NCBI RefSeq assembly: GCF_016342275.1
Contig: NZ_JAEIOT010000005.1
Span: forward strand, 1-64,000
Direction of reading: 5' to 3'
DNA from: Corynebacterium marambiense
GTDB taxonomy: Bacteria; Actinomycetota; Actinomycetes; Mycobacteriales; Mycobacteriaceae
DNA length: 64,000 bases
The notes beneath the pieces are model-generated. The model saw only the letters and a list, made by a program, of their open reading frames with translations, had not been told where the DNA came from and did not search any database. Both the position numbers and the translations under genes were made by a program. Positions 8,631-17,792 of this stretch are shown one piece after another. How positions within the stretch are numbered: the stretch's first letter is position 1; each line of letters begins with the position of its first letter.

Positions 8631-10292
8631 CTAGATGCCGGATCCCGGCAGATCGGCTGCGTCCATGATGCGGTAGGCGTAGCCCTGCTCCGCGAGGAAA
8701 CGCTGCCGGTGTGCGGCGTATTCGGTGTCCAGGCTGTCGCGGGAGACGACCGAGTAGAAGTGAGCCTCACCTCCGTCGGCCTTCGGCCGCAGCAGCCTAC
8801 CGAGGCGCTGTGCCTCCTCTTGTCGGGAACCGAAGGTACCCGACACCTGGATGGCGACTGCGGCCTCCGGCAGGTCGATGGAGAAGTTCGCGACCTTACT
8901 GACGACGAGGACATCGATCTCCCCGGCACGGAACGCGGCGAACAGTTTTTCCCGCTGCTTGTTCGAGGTGCTGCCCTCGATGACGGGGGCGTCGATGGTC
9001 TGACCGATCTCCTCCAGCTGGTCGAGGTACGCACCGATCACCAGCGTCGGTTGGCCCGCGTGCTGTGCCAGGAGCTTGCGGATGACCCGCATCTTCGAGC
9101 CGGCGCACGCCGCCAGCCGGTACCGGTCGGCGGCCTCCGCGGTGGCGTAGGCCATACGTTCGGCGTCGGTCATGGTGACACGGACCTCGACGCAGTCCGC
9201 GGTGGCGATGTAGCCGCGCGCCTCGATGTCCTTCCACGGTGCGTCGAAGCGTTTCGGGCCGATGAGGGAGAAAACGTCGCCCTCACGGCCGTCCTCGCGC
9301 ACGAGGGTCGCGGTGAGTCCGAGTCGCCGTCGGGACTGCAGATCGGACGTCATCCGGAACACCGGCGCCGGGAGCAGATGGACCTCGTCGTAGATGATCA
9401 GTCCCCAGTCCCGGGAGTCGAACAGCTCGAGTGCCCGGAACTCGCCCTTGGTGCGACGGGTGACCACCTGATAGGTCGCGATCGTGACTGGGCGGATCTC
9501 CTTGACCTCCCCAGAATATTCGCCAATCTCGTCGGCGGTGAGGGACGTTCTGCGGATCAGTTCGTCGCGCCACTGGCGCCCAGCCACGGTGTTGGTCACG
9601 AGGATCAGGGTGGTGGCCTTAGCCTTCGCCATGGCTGCGGCACCGACCATCGTTTTCCCCGCACCACAGGGGAGCACGATTACGCCGCTGCCGCCAGCCC
9701 AGAAAGCTTCGGCCGCCTGGGACTGGTAGTCCCGCAGCTCCCACTGTTCGTTCTCGGTGGACAGTTCGATGGGGTGCGCCTCCCCGTCGACGTAACCGGC
9801 GAGGTCCTCGGCAGGCCAGCCGACCTTGAGCAGTTCCTGCTTGAGTCGGCCGCGTTCACTCGGATGCACGGCGAAGGTGGTGTCGTCGATGCGTTCGCCG
9901 AGCATCGGGGCGATCTTCCGGTGCCGGATGAGTTCCGCGAGGATCGCGGCCTCGTCCGATTCGAGCGTGAGACCGTGCGCCGGGTCCTTGTGCAGCCGTA
10001 CCCGACCGTATCGGCTCATGGTTTCCGCGACATCGATGAGCAGTGCGTGTGGCACGGGGAAACGCGAGTAGGTTTCCAGCATGTCGACGACCTGTTCCGC
10101 ATCGTGTCCCGCGGCGCGGGCGTTCCACAGCGCCAGCGGCGTGATCCGGTAGGTGTGCACATGTTCCGGGGCGCGTTCGAGTTCGGCGAATGGTGCCAGC
10201 GCCGATCTAGCGGCGTCGGCCTTCTCGTGTCCCGTCTCCAGCAGCACTGTCTTATCGGACTGCACGATCAGCGGTCCATCGCCGATGGGCAC
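8631..10292 (-). CDS. XPB/Rad25-type DNA repair helicase
   Basis: Superfamily 2 ATP-dependent DNA helicase, bacterial XPB/ERCC3 type, implicated in DNA unwinding and repair. The predicted product has 553 residues, normal for the family. An N-terminal damage-recognition-like region is followed by ELRDYQSQAAEAFW (Q motif), Walker A PCGAGKT, Walker B YDEVH, GLTAT (motif III), and the second RecA domain with VSKVANFSIDLPEA and QRLGRLLRPK (motif VI). The start is uncertain. I chose GTG at 10292 because the family usually begins close to GPLIVQSDKTVLLE; an in-frame TTG at 10343 would add 17 residues. It is co-directional with the helicase-associated protein upstream and DUF3239 downstream, a pairing also known in mycobacteria. 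Confidence 0.93.
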   Translation of the reverse strand: MPIGDGPLIVQSDKTVLLETGHEKADAARSALAPFAELERAPEHVHTYRITPLALWNARAAGHDAEQVVDMLETYSRFPVPHALLIDVAETMSRYGRVRLHKDPAHGLTLESDEAAILAELIRHRKIAPMLGERIDDTTFAVHPSERGRLKQELLKVGWPAEDLAGYVDGEAHPIELSTENEQWELRDYQSQAAEAFWAGGSGVIVLPCGAGKTMVGAAAMAKAKATTLILVTNTVAGRQWRDELIRRTSLTADEIGEYSGEVKEIRPVTIATYQVVTRRTKGEFRALELFDSRDWGLIIYDEVHLLPAPVFRMTSDLQSRRRLGLTATLVREDGREGDVFSLIGPKRFDAPWKDIEARGYIATADCVEVRVTMTDAERMAYATAEAADRYRLAACAGSKMRVIRKLLAQHAGQPTLVIGAYLDQLEEIGQTIDAPVIEGSTSNKQREKLFAAFRAGEIDVLVVSKVANFSIDLPEAAVAIQVSGTFGSRQEEAQRLGRLLRPKADGGEAHFYSVVSRDSLDTEYAAHRQRFLAEQGYAYRIMDAADLPGSGI

Positions 10293-10383
10293 AGGCGACC
10301 ACGTCCTCTCCAGATTCGCGGATGATCCCCGGGTAGGGGACAATCCACCATTATTGCACTGTCCGTCGTGTGGTGCCTGCGGG

Positions 10384-12762
10384 TCAGCTGTCCTCGAGAA
10401 TGACCTCGGTGATGCGGTGGAGCAGGAACCGCCGGGTTTCCCCGGTCGCCTCGTCGACGGCGTCGACCTGCCCGCCCGACACCATCACCGGGGTGATGCG
10501 GAGGTACCCGGCCTGGCCGTGATTGTCGACGAAGCCGAGCGTCACCGTCTGGTTCGATCTCGCAGCGGCCTGCAGGATGCCGAGGGCGCGTGCCCCCTGA
10601 ACGACCCTTCCGGTGTCGTCGGTGGCGGTGCGCCCCTTCCGTGCCGCGTCCTGAGCGGCTTCACCTCGCCGCACTGCGGCGACCACCTCCCGGGTCTGCA
10701 CACCGTCGCCTGCGGCTGATGGCTGCGGGGGTTGAGGTTCCGCTCCCACCCGTGCGGGGCGCTTACGGAGATCGAGGCTGGCCCCGGTGGCGGATTCCGC
10801 GACCGGTTGAAATCCGTCCGCGCGGAGGGCATCGAGTACCTGGATCAGCGGAGCCTGCGCGATGGCCACGGTCGGGGCTACGAGGCGGAGCGCGACCTTC
10901 TGGGCCCCGGGGGCCTGGGAGACCTGCAGGAGGAGGGCCTCATCGTCACACCGCAGATAGCAGAGAGCCGGTCCGCCGCGGAGGGCGCCGTGGCGCCGGG
11001 AGACGTCGCTGATGAGGTACACGATGTTCTGCGGGAGCGCACCCATGGTGTGCTGCTCCAGGAGTGAACGGATGTCGGTGCCGCTGCGGCCGGCGTCCAG
11101 TGCGCGCCGGATCGAGTTCTCGGTGATGCGGAACACGCTGGCCAGTCCCGCTGATTCTATATCCGCGGCCAGGGTCAGCTCTGATTCGAGTTCGGGTTCG
11201 AGCGGCCCCGGGGCGAGGACCGTCATGTCGCCCTGTGCGATGAGTGTGTCCACCGGCGCCGGGGTCACCGAACTGGTGGCGGTGAGAAGCGCTGGCCCCG
11301 GAGTACCCGGGGTGGGGGAGACCTCCCGCGACAACGCTCGCAGAGGCGTCGTCGCGGTGTCGTGGGCGAGCGCCCCGATCCAGCAGGCCTCGGCGACGAT
11401 CTCGTCGACCGTCGACGGTCTGATCCGGCTGGCCGGGACTGGGGCTGTGAACCGGAGATCCTCGTCGAGCTCGACGCCCCGGAGCGGTATCCCCTCCGGG
11501 GGGCGGACGAACTGGGCCATGACCAGAGCGCGGACGTCAGGGAGCCCCTGATGCTCGGTGGCGGAGGACAGCAGGTGGATGGACCGGCCGCGTGCATCGG
11601 TGCGCCCGGTCCGCCAGTGCGCCCAGGTGGACCGAGCCCATCCGGCCAGGAGTGCAGCCCAGCGGGTGGCGAGTCCCGTGGCGAGCCAGGTGTCCGCTGC
11701 CGTCGTGGGCGCGAGGAGATCCCCTCCCGGATCATTCGCCGGTGGCGGATCTGGTTCGCCCCTGCCGAGAAGCCCCGACGAGATACCGAGGCAGATCAAC
11801 CGGTTGACGGTGATCTCGTTGCAGTCGAGGTCCCGGGCCAGTCGGGTGAGGGTGCGTACGCCGATACCGCCCTCCTTCAGGCAGGGGGCGGGGTGGGCCC
11901 CGAGTGCGGTGATCAGACGCCGCATGAGACGGACGACCTCGAGGCCGGCTGCCGCGCCCTCATCGTCCGCCCGGCGTTGTGCGGGCGGGTCCGCGACGAG
12001 ATCATCCCCGCCGTCACCACCGCATCGCGGGGACGGAAGCAGCGGCTGGGGGGCGACGCCGGTCCCGTCGAGAATACCGCGTACCAGTGCGGGCATCTTG
12101 ACCGTACGGCTATCCACCCGCAGGAGCAGCCCCGCATCGATGAGTCGGGGAACCGGGCGTTTGGGGTCGGCGTCGGGAGCGGCGTCCTTCGACAGGCCGA
12201 AGCCGCCGGAGGACACGAGGGTGTCGAGGATACGGCGTTCCCTGGGGGACAGATCGTCGATGTGGGCTCGCGCCGTGTCTTCATCAAGGTGTCCCGCGGT
12301 GCCGCCAGGATCGGGCAGCAACTGCCAGTTGGCGGGAAGCGAGGACATCGCTTCCGTGGTCACCCGGAGCTGGTCGTCGTCTCCGTAGATTAGGGCGCGG
12401 TCCATGAGTTCACCCAGGGTGCGGGTGACAGTTGCCGGGGTGACGCTCAGCGATCTGCCGGTGGTGTTCAGGCGCTCGATGACCAGTTCCACCACATCGG
12501 GGGCGGAGATGGGGTGGAGTTCACCACCGAGGGAGGCTGCGGCCTCGAGGACCACGAGTTGGAGCGCCGTGAGGCCCGTGGTCGAGCGGGCGACGGACGC
12601 CCGGAGCTGCAGGCGGGCCGCCAGGGCACCGATTCCGGGAGGTAACGGCCATGCGGTGTCGGGGCGGTTGTCGATGATCCGGGAGAGCTGGTCGTCATCG
12701 ACGCCGGAGAGCCACTGACGGAATGTGGGGCCGGACTCGGAGGCGGTGTCGGGTGTTTTCAT
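10384..12762 (-). CDS. Helicase-associated domain protein (XPB partner)
   Basis: The predicted product has 792 residues. It is an actinobacterial family annotated as helicase C-terminal or helicase-associated domain protein, encoded next to XPB. The N-terminus (FRQWLSGVDDDQLSRIIDNRPD) and the mixed winged-helix-like middle are typical. The C-terminal part contains VTLGFVDNHGQAGYLRITP and a VDAVDEATGETRRFLLHRI segment resembling a WYL-like beta domain. I see no Walker A motif, so it is unlikely to be an active helicase. The ATG at 12762 lies 64 nt from the divergent gene at 12827, with a possible -10 TAAACT just upstream. It is probably the first gene of the transcript through XPB and DUF3239. 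The biochemical role is not established. Confidence 0.85.
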   Translation of the reverse strand: MKTPDTASESGPTFRQWLSGVDDDQLSRIIDNRPDTAWPLPPGIGALAARLQLRASVARSTTGLTALQLVVLEAAASLGGELHPISAPDVVELVIERLNTTGRSLSVTPATVTRTLGELMDRALIYGDDDQLRVTTEAMSSLPANWQLLPDPGGTAGHLDEDTARAHIDDLSPRERRILDTLVSSGGFGLSKDAAPDADPKRPVPRLIDAGLLLRVDSRTVKMPALVRGILDGTGVAPQPLLPSPRCGGDGGDDLVADPPAQRRADDEGAAAGLEVVRLMRRLITALGAHPAPCLKEGGIGVRTLTRLARDLDCNEITVNRLICLGISSGLLGRGEPDPPPANDPGGDLLAPTTAADTWLATGLATRWAALLAGWARSTWAHWRTGRTDARGRSIHLLSSATEHQGLPDVRALVMAQFVRPPEGIPLRGVELDEDLRFTAPVPASRIRPSTVDEIVAEACWIGALAHDTATTPLRALSREVSPTPGTPGPALLTATSSVTPAPVDTLIAQGDMTVLAPGPLEPELESELTLAADIESAGLASVFRITENSIRRALDAGRSGTDIRSLLEQHTMGALPQNIVYLISDVSRRHGALRGGPALCYLRCDDEALLLQVSQAPGAQKVALRLVAPTVAIAQAPLIQVLDALRADGFQPVAESATGASLDLRKRPARVGAEPQPPQPSAAGDGVQTREVVAAVRRGEAAQDAARKGRTATDDTGRVVQGARALGILQAAARSNQTVTLGFVDNHGQAGYLRITPVMVSGGQVDAVDEATGETRRFLLHRITEVILEDS

Positions 12763-12826
12763 GGTGCCGTCAAGTTTAGAGGGTCATAAGGTGACTTTTC
12801 TCCGCTGCGTTTGAGACAATGGAAGC

Positions 12827-13018
12827 ATGTCGAAAATCGAGAAGAAAACCTACGTCGATCCCGGCTGGCCGGAGCACGTTCCCGGTGGTGGGCATCCGGT
12901 GACTGAGCTGGTCTCCAAGGTGGACGGCGCGTCGAGCCCGTTCGGCGATGATACGATCTTCCCGCGCCCCGTCGAGGAAATCGGATACGTCCACCCCTAC
13001 ACCCGGATCAACCGCTAG
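12827..13018 (+). CDS. Small conserved actinobacterial protein, unknown function
   Basis: The predicted product has 63 residues, is hydrophilic and Pro/Gly-rich, and ends in IGYVHPYTRINR. It occupies the place of a small gene found between the XPB pair and rpfA in mycobacteria, so I take it as conserved. A -10 box GACAAT (12815-12820) lies 6 nt before the ATG, suggesting a leaderless mRNA. It is divergent from the helicase-associated gene and convergent with rpfA, with a terminator hairpin between. I recognise no domain. Confidence 0.72.
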   Translation: MSKIEKKTYVDPGWPEHVPGGGHPVTELVSKVDGASSPFGDDTIFPRPVEEIGYVHPYTRINR

Positions 13019-13128
13019 AACTGCCACTCCGGCCTGTCGCCGGTGGGTGTTGCCGCGAGTGCCATCCACCGGCATTTTGCTCCGCCCGAAATACCGAGGT
13101 CCTCCGTTTTTCGCGTAGGTGTCGGAGA

Positions 13129-13187
13129 AACGACGGAGCCCGGTGCGCACGCACGTTTTCGTGTGTACGCACCGGGCTTCGTCGTTT
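13129..13187. terminator. Bidirectional terminator between the 63-aa gene and rpfA
   Basis: A long stem pairs AACGACGGAGCCCGGTGCG (13129-13147) with the region ending CGCACCGGGCTTCGTCGTT (13168-13186). It has a TTT on the plus side and AAA on the left, as expected for a terminator shared by convergent genes. Confidence 0.75.
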
Positions 13188-13217
13188 CCACCCGAGGATC
13201 CCGGTGGGATGGGGACA

Positions 13218-14510
<1,293 letters not shown>

Positions 14511-14900
14511 ATGCCTATCGGCAAGGTCAAATGGTATGACTCCGAGCGAGGCTTCGGCTTCGTCTCCAATCCCGGTGACGAGGACTGTTTCGTGGGGAAG
14601 CAGGTGCTCCCGGAGGGGACCGAGGAACTCCACCCGGGGCAGCGGATCGAGTTCGACTTCGCGGCCGGGCGTCGGGGTCCGCAGGCACTGCGGGTCAAGA
14701 TCCTGGACAGCCCCCGGGTCGCCCGGCGCGTCCAGCACAAGTACCAGCCCGAGGAACTCCACGGGATGATCTCGGACCTGGTCACGTTACTCGAGTCAAA
14801 AGTCCAGCCCGATCTCCGTTCGGGTCGTCGACCGGACCGGAAGACCGGGCGTCAGGTGGCCGAGATTCTCCGCGCCGTGGCTCGGGAACTCGACTCCTGA
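14511..14900 (+). CDS. cspB: Cold-shock domain protein with C-terminal extension
   Basis: The predicted product has 129 residues. The first 65 or so form a cold-shock OB fold with GKVKWYDSERGFGFV (RNP1) and DCFVGK (degenerate RNP2). The remaining 60 or so residues are a charged extension with DLVTLLESKVQPDLRSGRRPDRK. Such elongated proteins (about 130 aa rather than 67) are typical of the CspB found near rpfA in corynebacteria and mycobacteria. It binds single-stranded nucleic acid; the extension's role is unknown. An AAAGGG ribosome site at about 14496 precedes the ATG. Confidence 0.88.
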   Translation: MPIGKVKWYDSERGFGFVSNPGDEDCFVGKQVLPEGTEELHPGQRIEFDFAAGRRGPQALRVKILDSPRVARRVQHKYQPEELHGMISDLVTLLESKVQPDLRSGRRPDRKTGRQVAEILRAVARELDS

Positions 14901-14913
14901 GCCACCCGTGGAA

Positions 14914-15447
14914 CTAAGGCTGGGCGTTGATTGACCAGACGACGCGGACGGGGCTTTCCGTCCCGTCCGCGGCGATACCGATCTGAGGTGATCTGAGTTC
15001 GACCACGAGCAGCCGGGCCTCGGTCGATTTCCCCCCGTCGTCGGCCTTGAGCGCCAGGGACCCCGGAACCTCGACTTTCTTGGTGCTGTTGCCGGGGTAG
15101 AGGCGCTGGTCGTTGGCAGCCGGGTTGTCATAGATCATCAGCAGGGAGAAATCACGGTCGTAGACTTCCGGGGGAAGCATGATAGTGAGCGTGTCGTCCG
15201 CTCCGACCGGTAGATCCGTCACCTCGCCCTCGGGGCACTCGGCGTCGATCTCACAGGCGCTGTATGGCGTCACAGTCACCGTCCGGTCCCCGGCTGACGC
15301 CTCGAGCGTGATCTCCTGGGGTGGCGGTCCCGGGCGATCATTCCACCAGCGCTGGAACAACACCGACACCACCACGACGATGATCACCGCAATGATGAGG
15401 GTGACGAACTGCCGGAGATTCCTGCCCTTGTTTCTTCGTTCAGCCAT
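14914..15447 (-). CDS. DUF2771 family membrane-anchored protein
   Basis: The predicted product has 177 residues. A basic N-terminus (MAERRNKGRNLRQF) and one transmembrane segment (about 14-32) precede an extracytoplasmic beta-rich domain with two cysteines (SACEIDAEC) that may form a disulfide. This matches my recollection of DUF2771 proteins of mycolic-acid bacteria, which have no assigned function. The start is set by a leaderless arrangement: -10 TAGACT (15454-15459, minus strand) ends 6 nt before the ATG. It is convergent with the cold-shock gene. Confidence 0.72.
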   Translation of the reverse strand: MAERRNKGRNLRQFVTLIIAVIIVVVVSVLFQRWWNDRPGPPPQEITLEASAGDRTVTVTPYSACEIDAECPEGEVTDLPVGADDTLTIMLPPEVYDRDFSLLMIYDNPAANDQRLYPGNSTKKVEVPGSLALKADDGGKSTEARLLVVELRSPQIGIAADGTESPVRVVWSINAQP

Positions 15448-15456
15448 GACCGCAGT

Positions 15457-16287
15457 CTAACCGCCTGTCCCGGTCCGCTCCGTCAGACGCACCTCGTAGA
15501 GGGCACCCCACCGTTTGCCCGTGAGTAGGAGCCTGTCCGTGCCCGGGACCAGTGCGATACCGTTCAGGACGTCGTCCGGATCACGGGGTGTGGGCCCGTC
15601 CAGATCCGAGGCGTCGATCAGTGCGTCGACGTTTCCGGTTGCCGGGTCGATGCGCACGATGTCGGTGCTTTTCCAGATGTTCGCCAGCACGGACCTGCGG
15701 CTGCCTTTCTCGACACACTCGAGTTCATTGAGCTCGTCCACCGGTTCCCCCACGAGCGTGACCGCGACCCTCGACCGCTCCCGGAGATCAGTGGGGTCGA
15801 GCAGCCGCAGGTGATCGGTGCCGTCTGACATCACCACGGTGTCACTGAAGGAACACAGTCCCCACCCCTCCCCGGAGTAGGAGGCCCGCCCGATCTCCCG
15901 GAGGTTTTCCCGGTCTCGTTTGATTGCCGTCTGCCCCTTCCACGTCAGCTGCCAGATCGCGGTGCCGGTGTCGGTGACTCCCTCACCGAAGTACTCCCCG
16001 GGCAGGGTCGCTGACTGGATCTCCGTACCGTCCAACCCGGAGGTGTAGATCCGGGAGGCTCCGGTGAGCCCGGTTCCGACCAGGAGTCGATCGCCGTCGT
16101 ACTCCAGCCCCTGGGTGAAACTGGTCGGATCCATCGGATACCGGGCGACGACCTCCACTCCGAACTGCTCTACCCCGGGATCCGTCACGATCTCGGGGGC
16201 ATTCCCCGGGCCGCATCCGGCGACCAGAAGGGCGATCAGGGTCGCGGGCAGGGCAGTGCACATTCTCTTCGACATGACAGGGGGCAT
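15457..16287 (-). CDS. Glutaminyl-peptide cyclotransferase, lipoprotein
   Basis: The predicted product has 276 residues from ATG 16287 (272 from ATG 16275). A short signal peptide ends in the lipobox LVAGC, so the mature protein should be membrane-anchored. The rest is a five-bladed beta-propeller of the glutamine cyclotransferase family, with FTQGLEYDGDRLLVGTGLTGAS near the start and DPDDVLNGIALVPGTDRLLLTGKRW near the end. It would convert N-terminal glutamine to pyroglutamate on exported proteins. Neither ATG has a good ribosome site. It is divergent from the DUF3027 gene and only 9 nt upstream of DUF2771. Confidence 0.88.
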   Translation of the reverse strand: MPPVMSKRMCTALPATLIALLVAGCGPGNAPEIVTDPGVEQFGVEVVARYPMDPTSFTQGLEYDGDRLLVGTGLTGASRIYTSGLDGTEIQSATLPGEYFGEGVTDTGTAIWQLTWKGQTAIKRDRENLREIGRASYSGEGWGLCSFSDTVVMSDGTDHLRLLDPTDLRERSRVAVTLVGEPVDELNELECVEKGSRRSVLANIWKSTDIVRIDPATGNVDALIDASDLDGPTPRDPDDVLNGIALVPGTDRLLLTGKRWGALYEVRLTERTGTGG

Positions 16288-16323
16288 TCGTTCATCATGC
16301 ACCAGATACGGGATAATGAACGC

Positions 16324-17091
16324 GTGCCGAAGAGAAACCGCAGACGAAACCGGAGCGCTGAACCGCAGCGGAAGCCGATGGGTGAGCCCCTGCTCGGGAC
16401 CACGGCAATCGCTGTTGCGCGGGATGCGGTCGTCGAGCTCGGCGAGGGCGATGTCGGTGTCCATCTCGGCGTGATGCGGACCGGAGAGCACACCGCCACC
16501 CACCGCTTTGCAGCTGACGTACCTGGCTACGGTGGTTGGGAATGGGTCGCGGTTGTGGCCTGTGCCCCGGACTCCGAGCGGATCACAGTCAACGAGGTGG
16601 CCCTCCAGCCGGGCAGTGGCGCGCTCCGGGCTCCGGACTGGGTGCCCTACGCGGACCGGGTCCGACCCGGTGATCTCGGTCCCGGTGACGTCATGCCGCC
16701 GCGGCCCGGTGACGGGCGCCTCATCGACGCCGCCGAACTCGGCGACACCTCAGGCCCGGACCGTCCCGCGATTCCGTGTCAGAAAACCGGCAAGCGGCTC
16801 ACCCGACGTGGCCTCGACGAGACCCTGCACCGATGGCGGGGGAGCGATTTCGGCCCGACCAGCGAATTTGCGCGGTACGCGGCACTGCACTGCGGCAGCT
16901 GCGCTTTCTGGGTTCCGCTGCCAGAGAAGGTGATGGGGAGCTTTGGGGTGTGCACCAACGAGTACGCCGCCGACGGCCACGTCGCGCACAGCGGGTACGG
17001 CTGCGGCGCGCATTCGGACACCCCACCCGCGGATGCTCTGGGGCAGCCGGAGGGAACCGCTTTCGACGACGAGTCCACCGTCGAGTTTTAG
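16324..17091 (+). CDS. DUF3027 domain protein, cysteine-rich
   Basis: The predicted product has 255 residues. Paired cysteines (HCGSCAFW, GVCTNEY, GYGCGAH) suggest a metal site, within a layout that matches actinobacterial DUF3027 proteins of unknown function. The segment WVPYADRVRPGDLGPGDVMPP is typical. The start is GTG 16324: a -10 GATAAT (16312-16317) lies 6 nt upstream, giving a leaderless mRNA. An upstream ATG at 16297 lies before that promoter and is unlikely. The basic N-terminus (KRNRRRNRS) suggests nucleic-acid contact, but that is a guess. Its end overlaps pabC by 4 nt, convergently. Confidence 0.8.
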   Translation: MPKRNRRRNRSAEPQRKPMGEPLLGTTAIAVARDAVVELGEGDVGVHLGVMRTGEHTATHRFAADVPGYGGWEWVAVVACAPDSERITVNEVALQPGSGALRAPDWVPYADRVRPGDLGPGDVMPPRPGDGRLIDAAELGDTSGPDRPAIPCQKTGKRLTRRGLDETLHRWRGSDFGPTSEFARYAALHCGSCAFWVPLPEKVMGSFGVCTNEYAADGHVAHSGYGCGAHSDTPPADALGQPEGTAFDDESTVEF

Positions 17092-17792
17092 ATCTCCGTC
17101 GCGTTTTCCCAGAGCCACGCACCGGCCCCGCCGAGGCCCTCCGGCCCCGCGGTCACAGCCTCCGGCGCGGCGACGGCACCCGCTGCCGTGATCCACCCAC
17201 TGACCGCCCGGACCCCGGAGAACGCGTTGAGCAACCAGATCGGTGAGTCCATGAGTTCTCTTGGTGTGATATCTGCCCGATCGGTGACCGTCCATCCTGC
17301 GGAACGGAGGTATTCCGAGATCCCGGCTGCCGTCGTGGACTCCAAGGACCGGGGATGCCGGATGAGCGTCGCCCGGCCCCGCCCCAGTACTAGGACCGCG
17401 GAGTAGACGGCCTCCACCACATGGCAGGAGTCATCGAGGAGAAGCCCCTCTCCGGCGCCCCGTCCCCGGGACTCCGCCAGCCGATCCGCCAGCCACCCGA
17501 TATCGGGGCCCTTCACCGTGGGGGACCGGCGCAGATCTCGGTGGCCGACCGCGTCGACGGTCACCCGGTCGGAAAGCTCACGGTCCGGACGGATCAGTAC
17601 CTCCACACCATTCGACCGCACCGACACCAGCGGATTGAAAGCACCCGGCCCCGCCGCCCGCAGCTCCGAACGGATACGTGACTCCGCACCGTCTGGCAGA
17701 AACGGGATGAGGCGATCCATGTGCGCACCCCAGCATCGGACCCGGCCGTCGACCATCCGGAACGAGGTGGCGACCTGGGCGCCGTCGCTCAT
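17088..17792 (-). CDS. pabC: Aminodeoxychorismate lyase (class IV aminotransferase fold)
   Basis: The predicted product has 234 residues, a little short for the family. It is a PLP-dependent fold-type IV enzyme that would release pyruvate from aminodeoxychorismate to give p-aminobenzoate for folate. The VKGPDIGWLADRL segment carries the likely PLP lysine, with LLDDSCHVVEAVYSAVLVL and a C-terminal WLLNAFSGVRAVSGW. Its ATG overlaps the pabAB stop (ATGA), so the two are translationally coupled and probably act in sequence. A branched-chain aminotransferase role is possible from the fold but unlikely given the partner. Confidence 0.85.
   Translation of the reverse strand: MSDGAQVATSFRMVDGRVRCWGAHMDRLIPFLPDGAESRIRSELRAAGPGAFNPLVSVRSNGVEVLIRPDRELSDRVTVDAVGHRDLRRSPTVKGPDIGWLADRLAESRGRGAGEGLLLDDSCHVVEAVYSAVLVLGRGRATLIRHPRSLESTTAAGISEYLRSAGWTVTDRADITPRELMDSPIWLLNAFSGVRAVSGWITAAGAVAAPEAVTAGPEGLGGAGAWLWENATEI

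Noticed and set aside
8328..10325. Long plus-strand open frame (665 codons) opposite XPB
   Set aside because: It is the antisense shadow of a gene with clear helicase motifs; high GC with third-position bias keeps the opposite frame open. No ribosome site or domain.
11362..12393. 343-codon plus-strand frame opposite the helicase-associated gene
   Set aside because: Antisense shadow; product composition typical of reversed GC-rich coding sequence.
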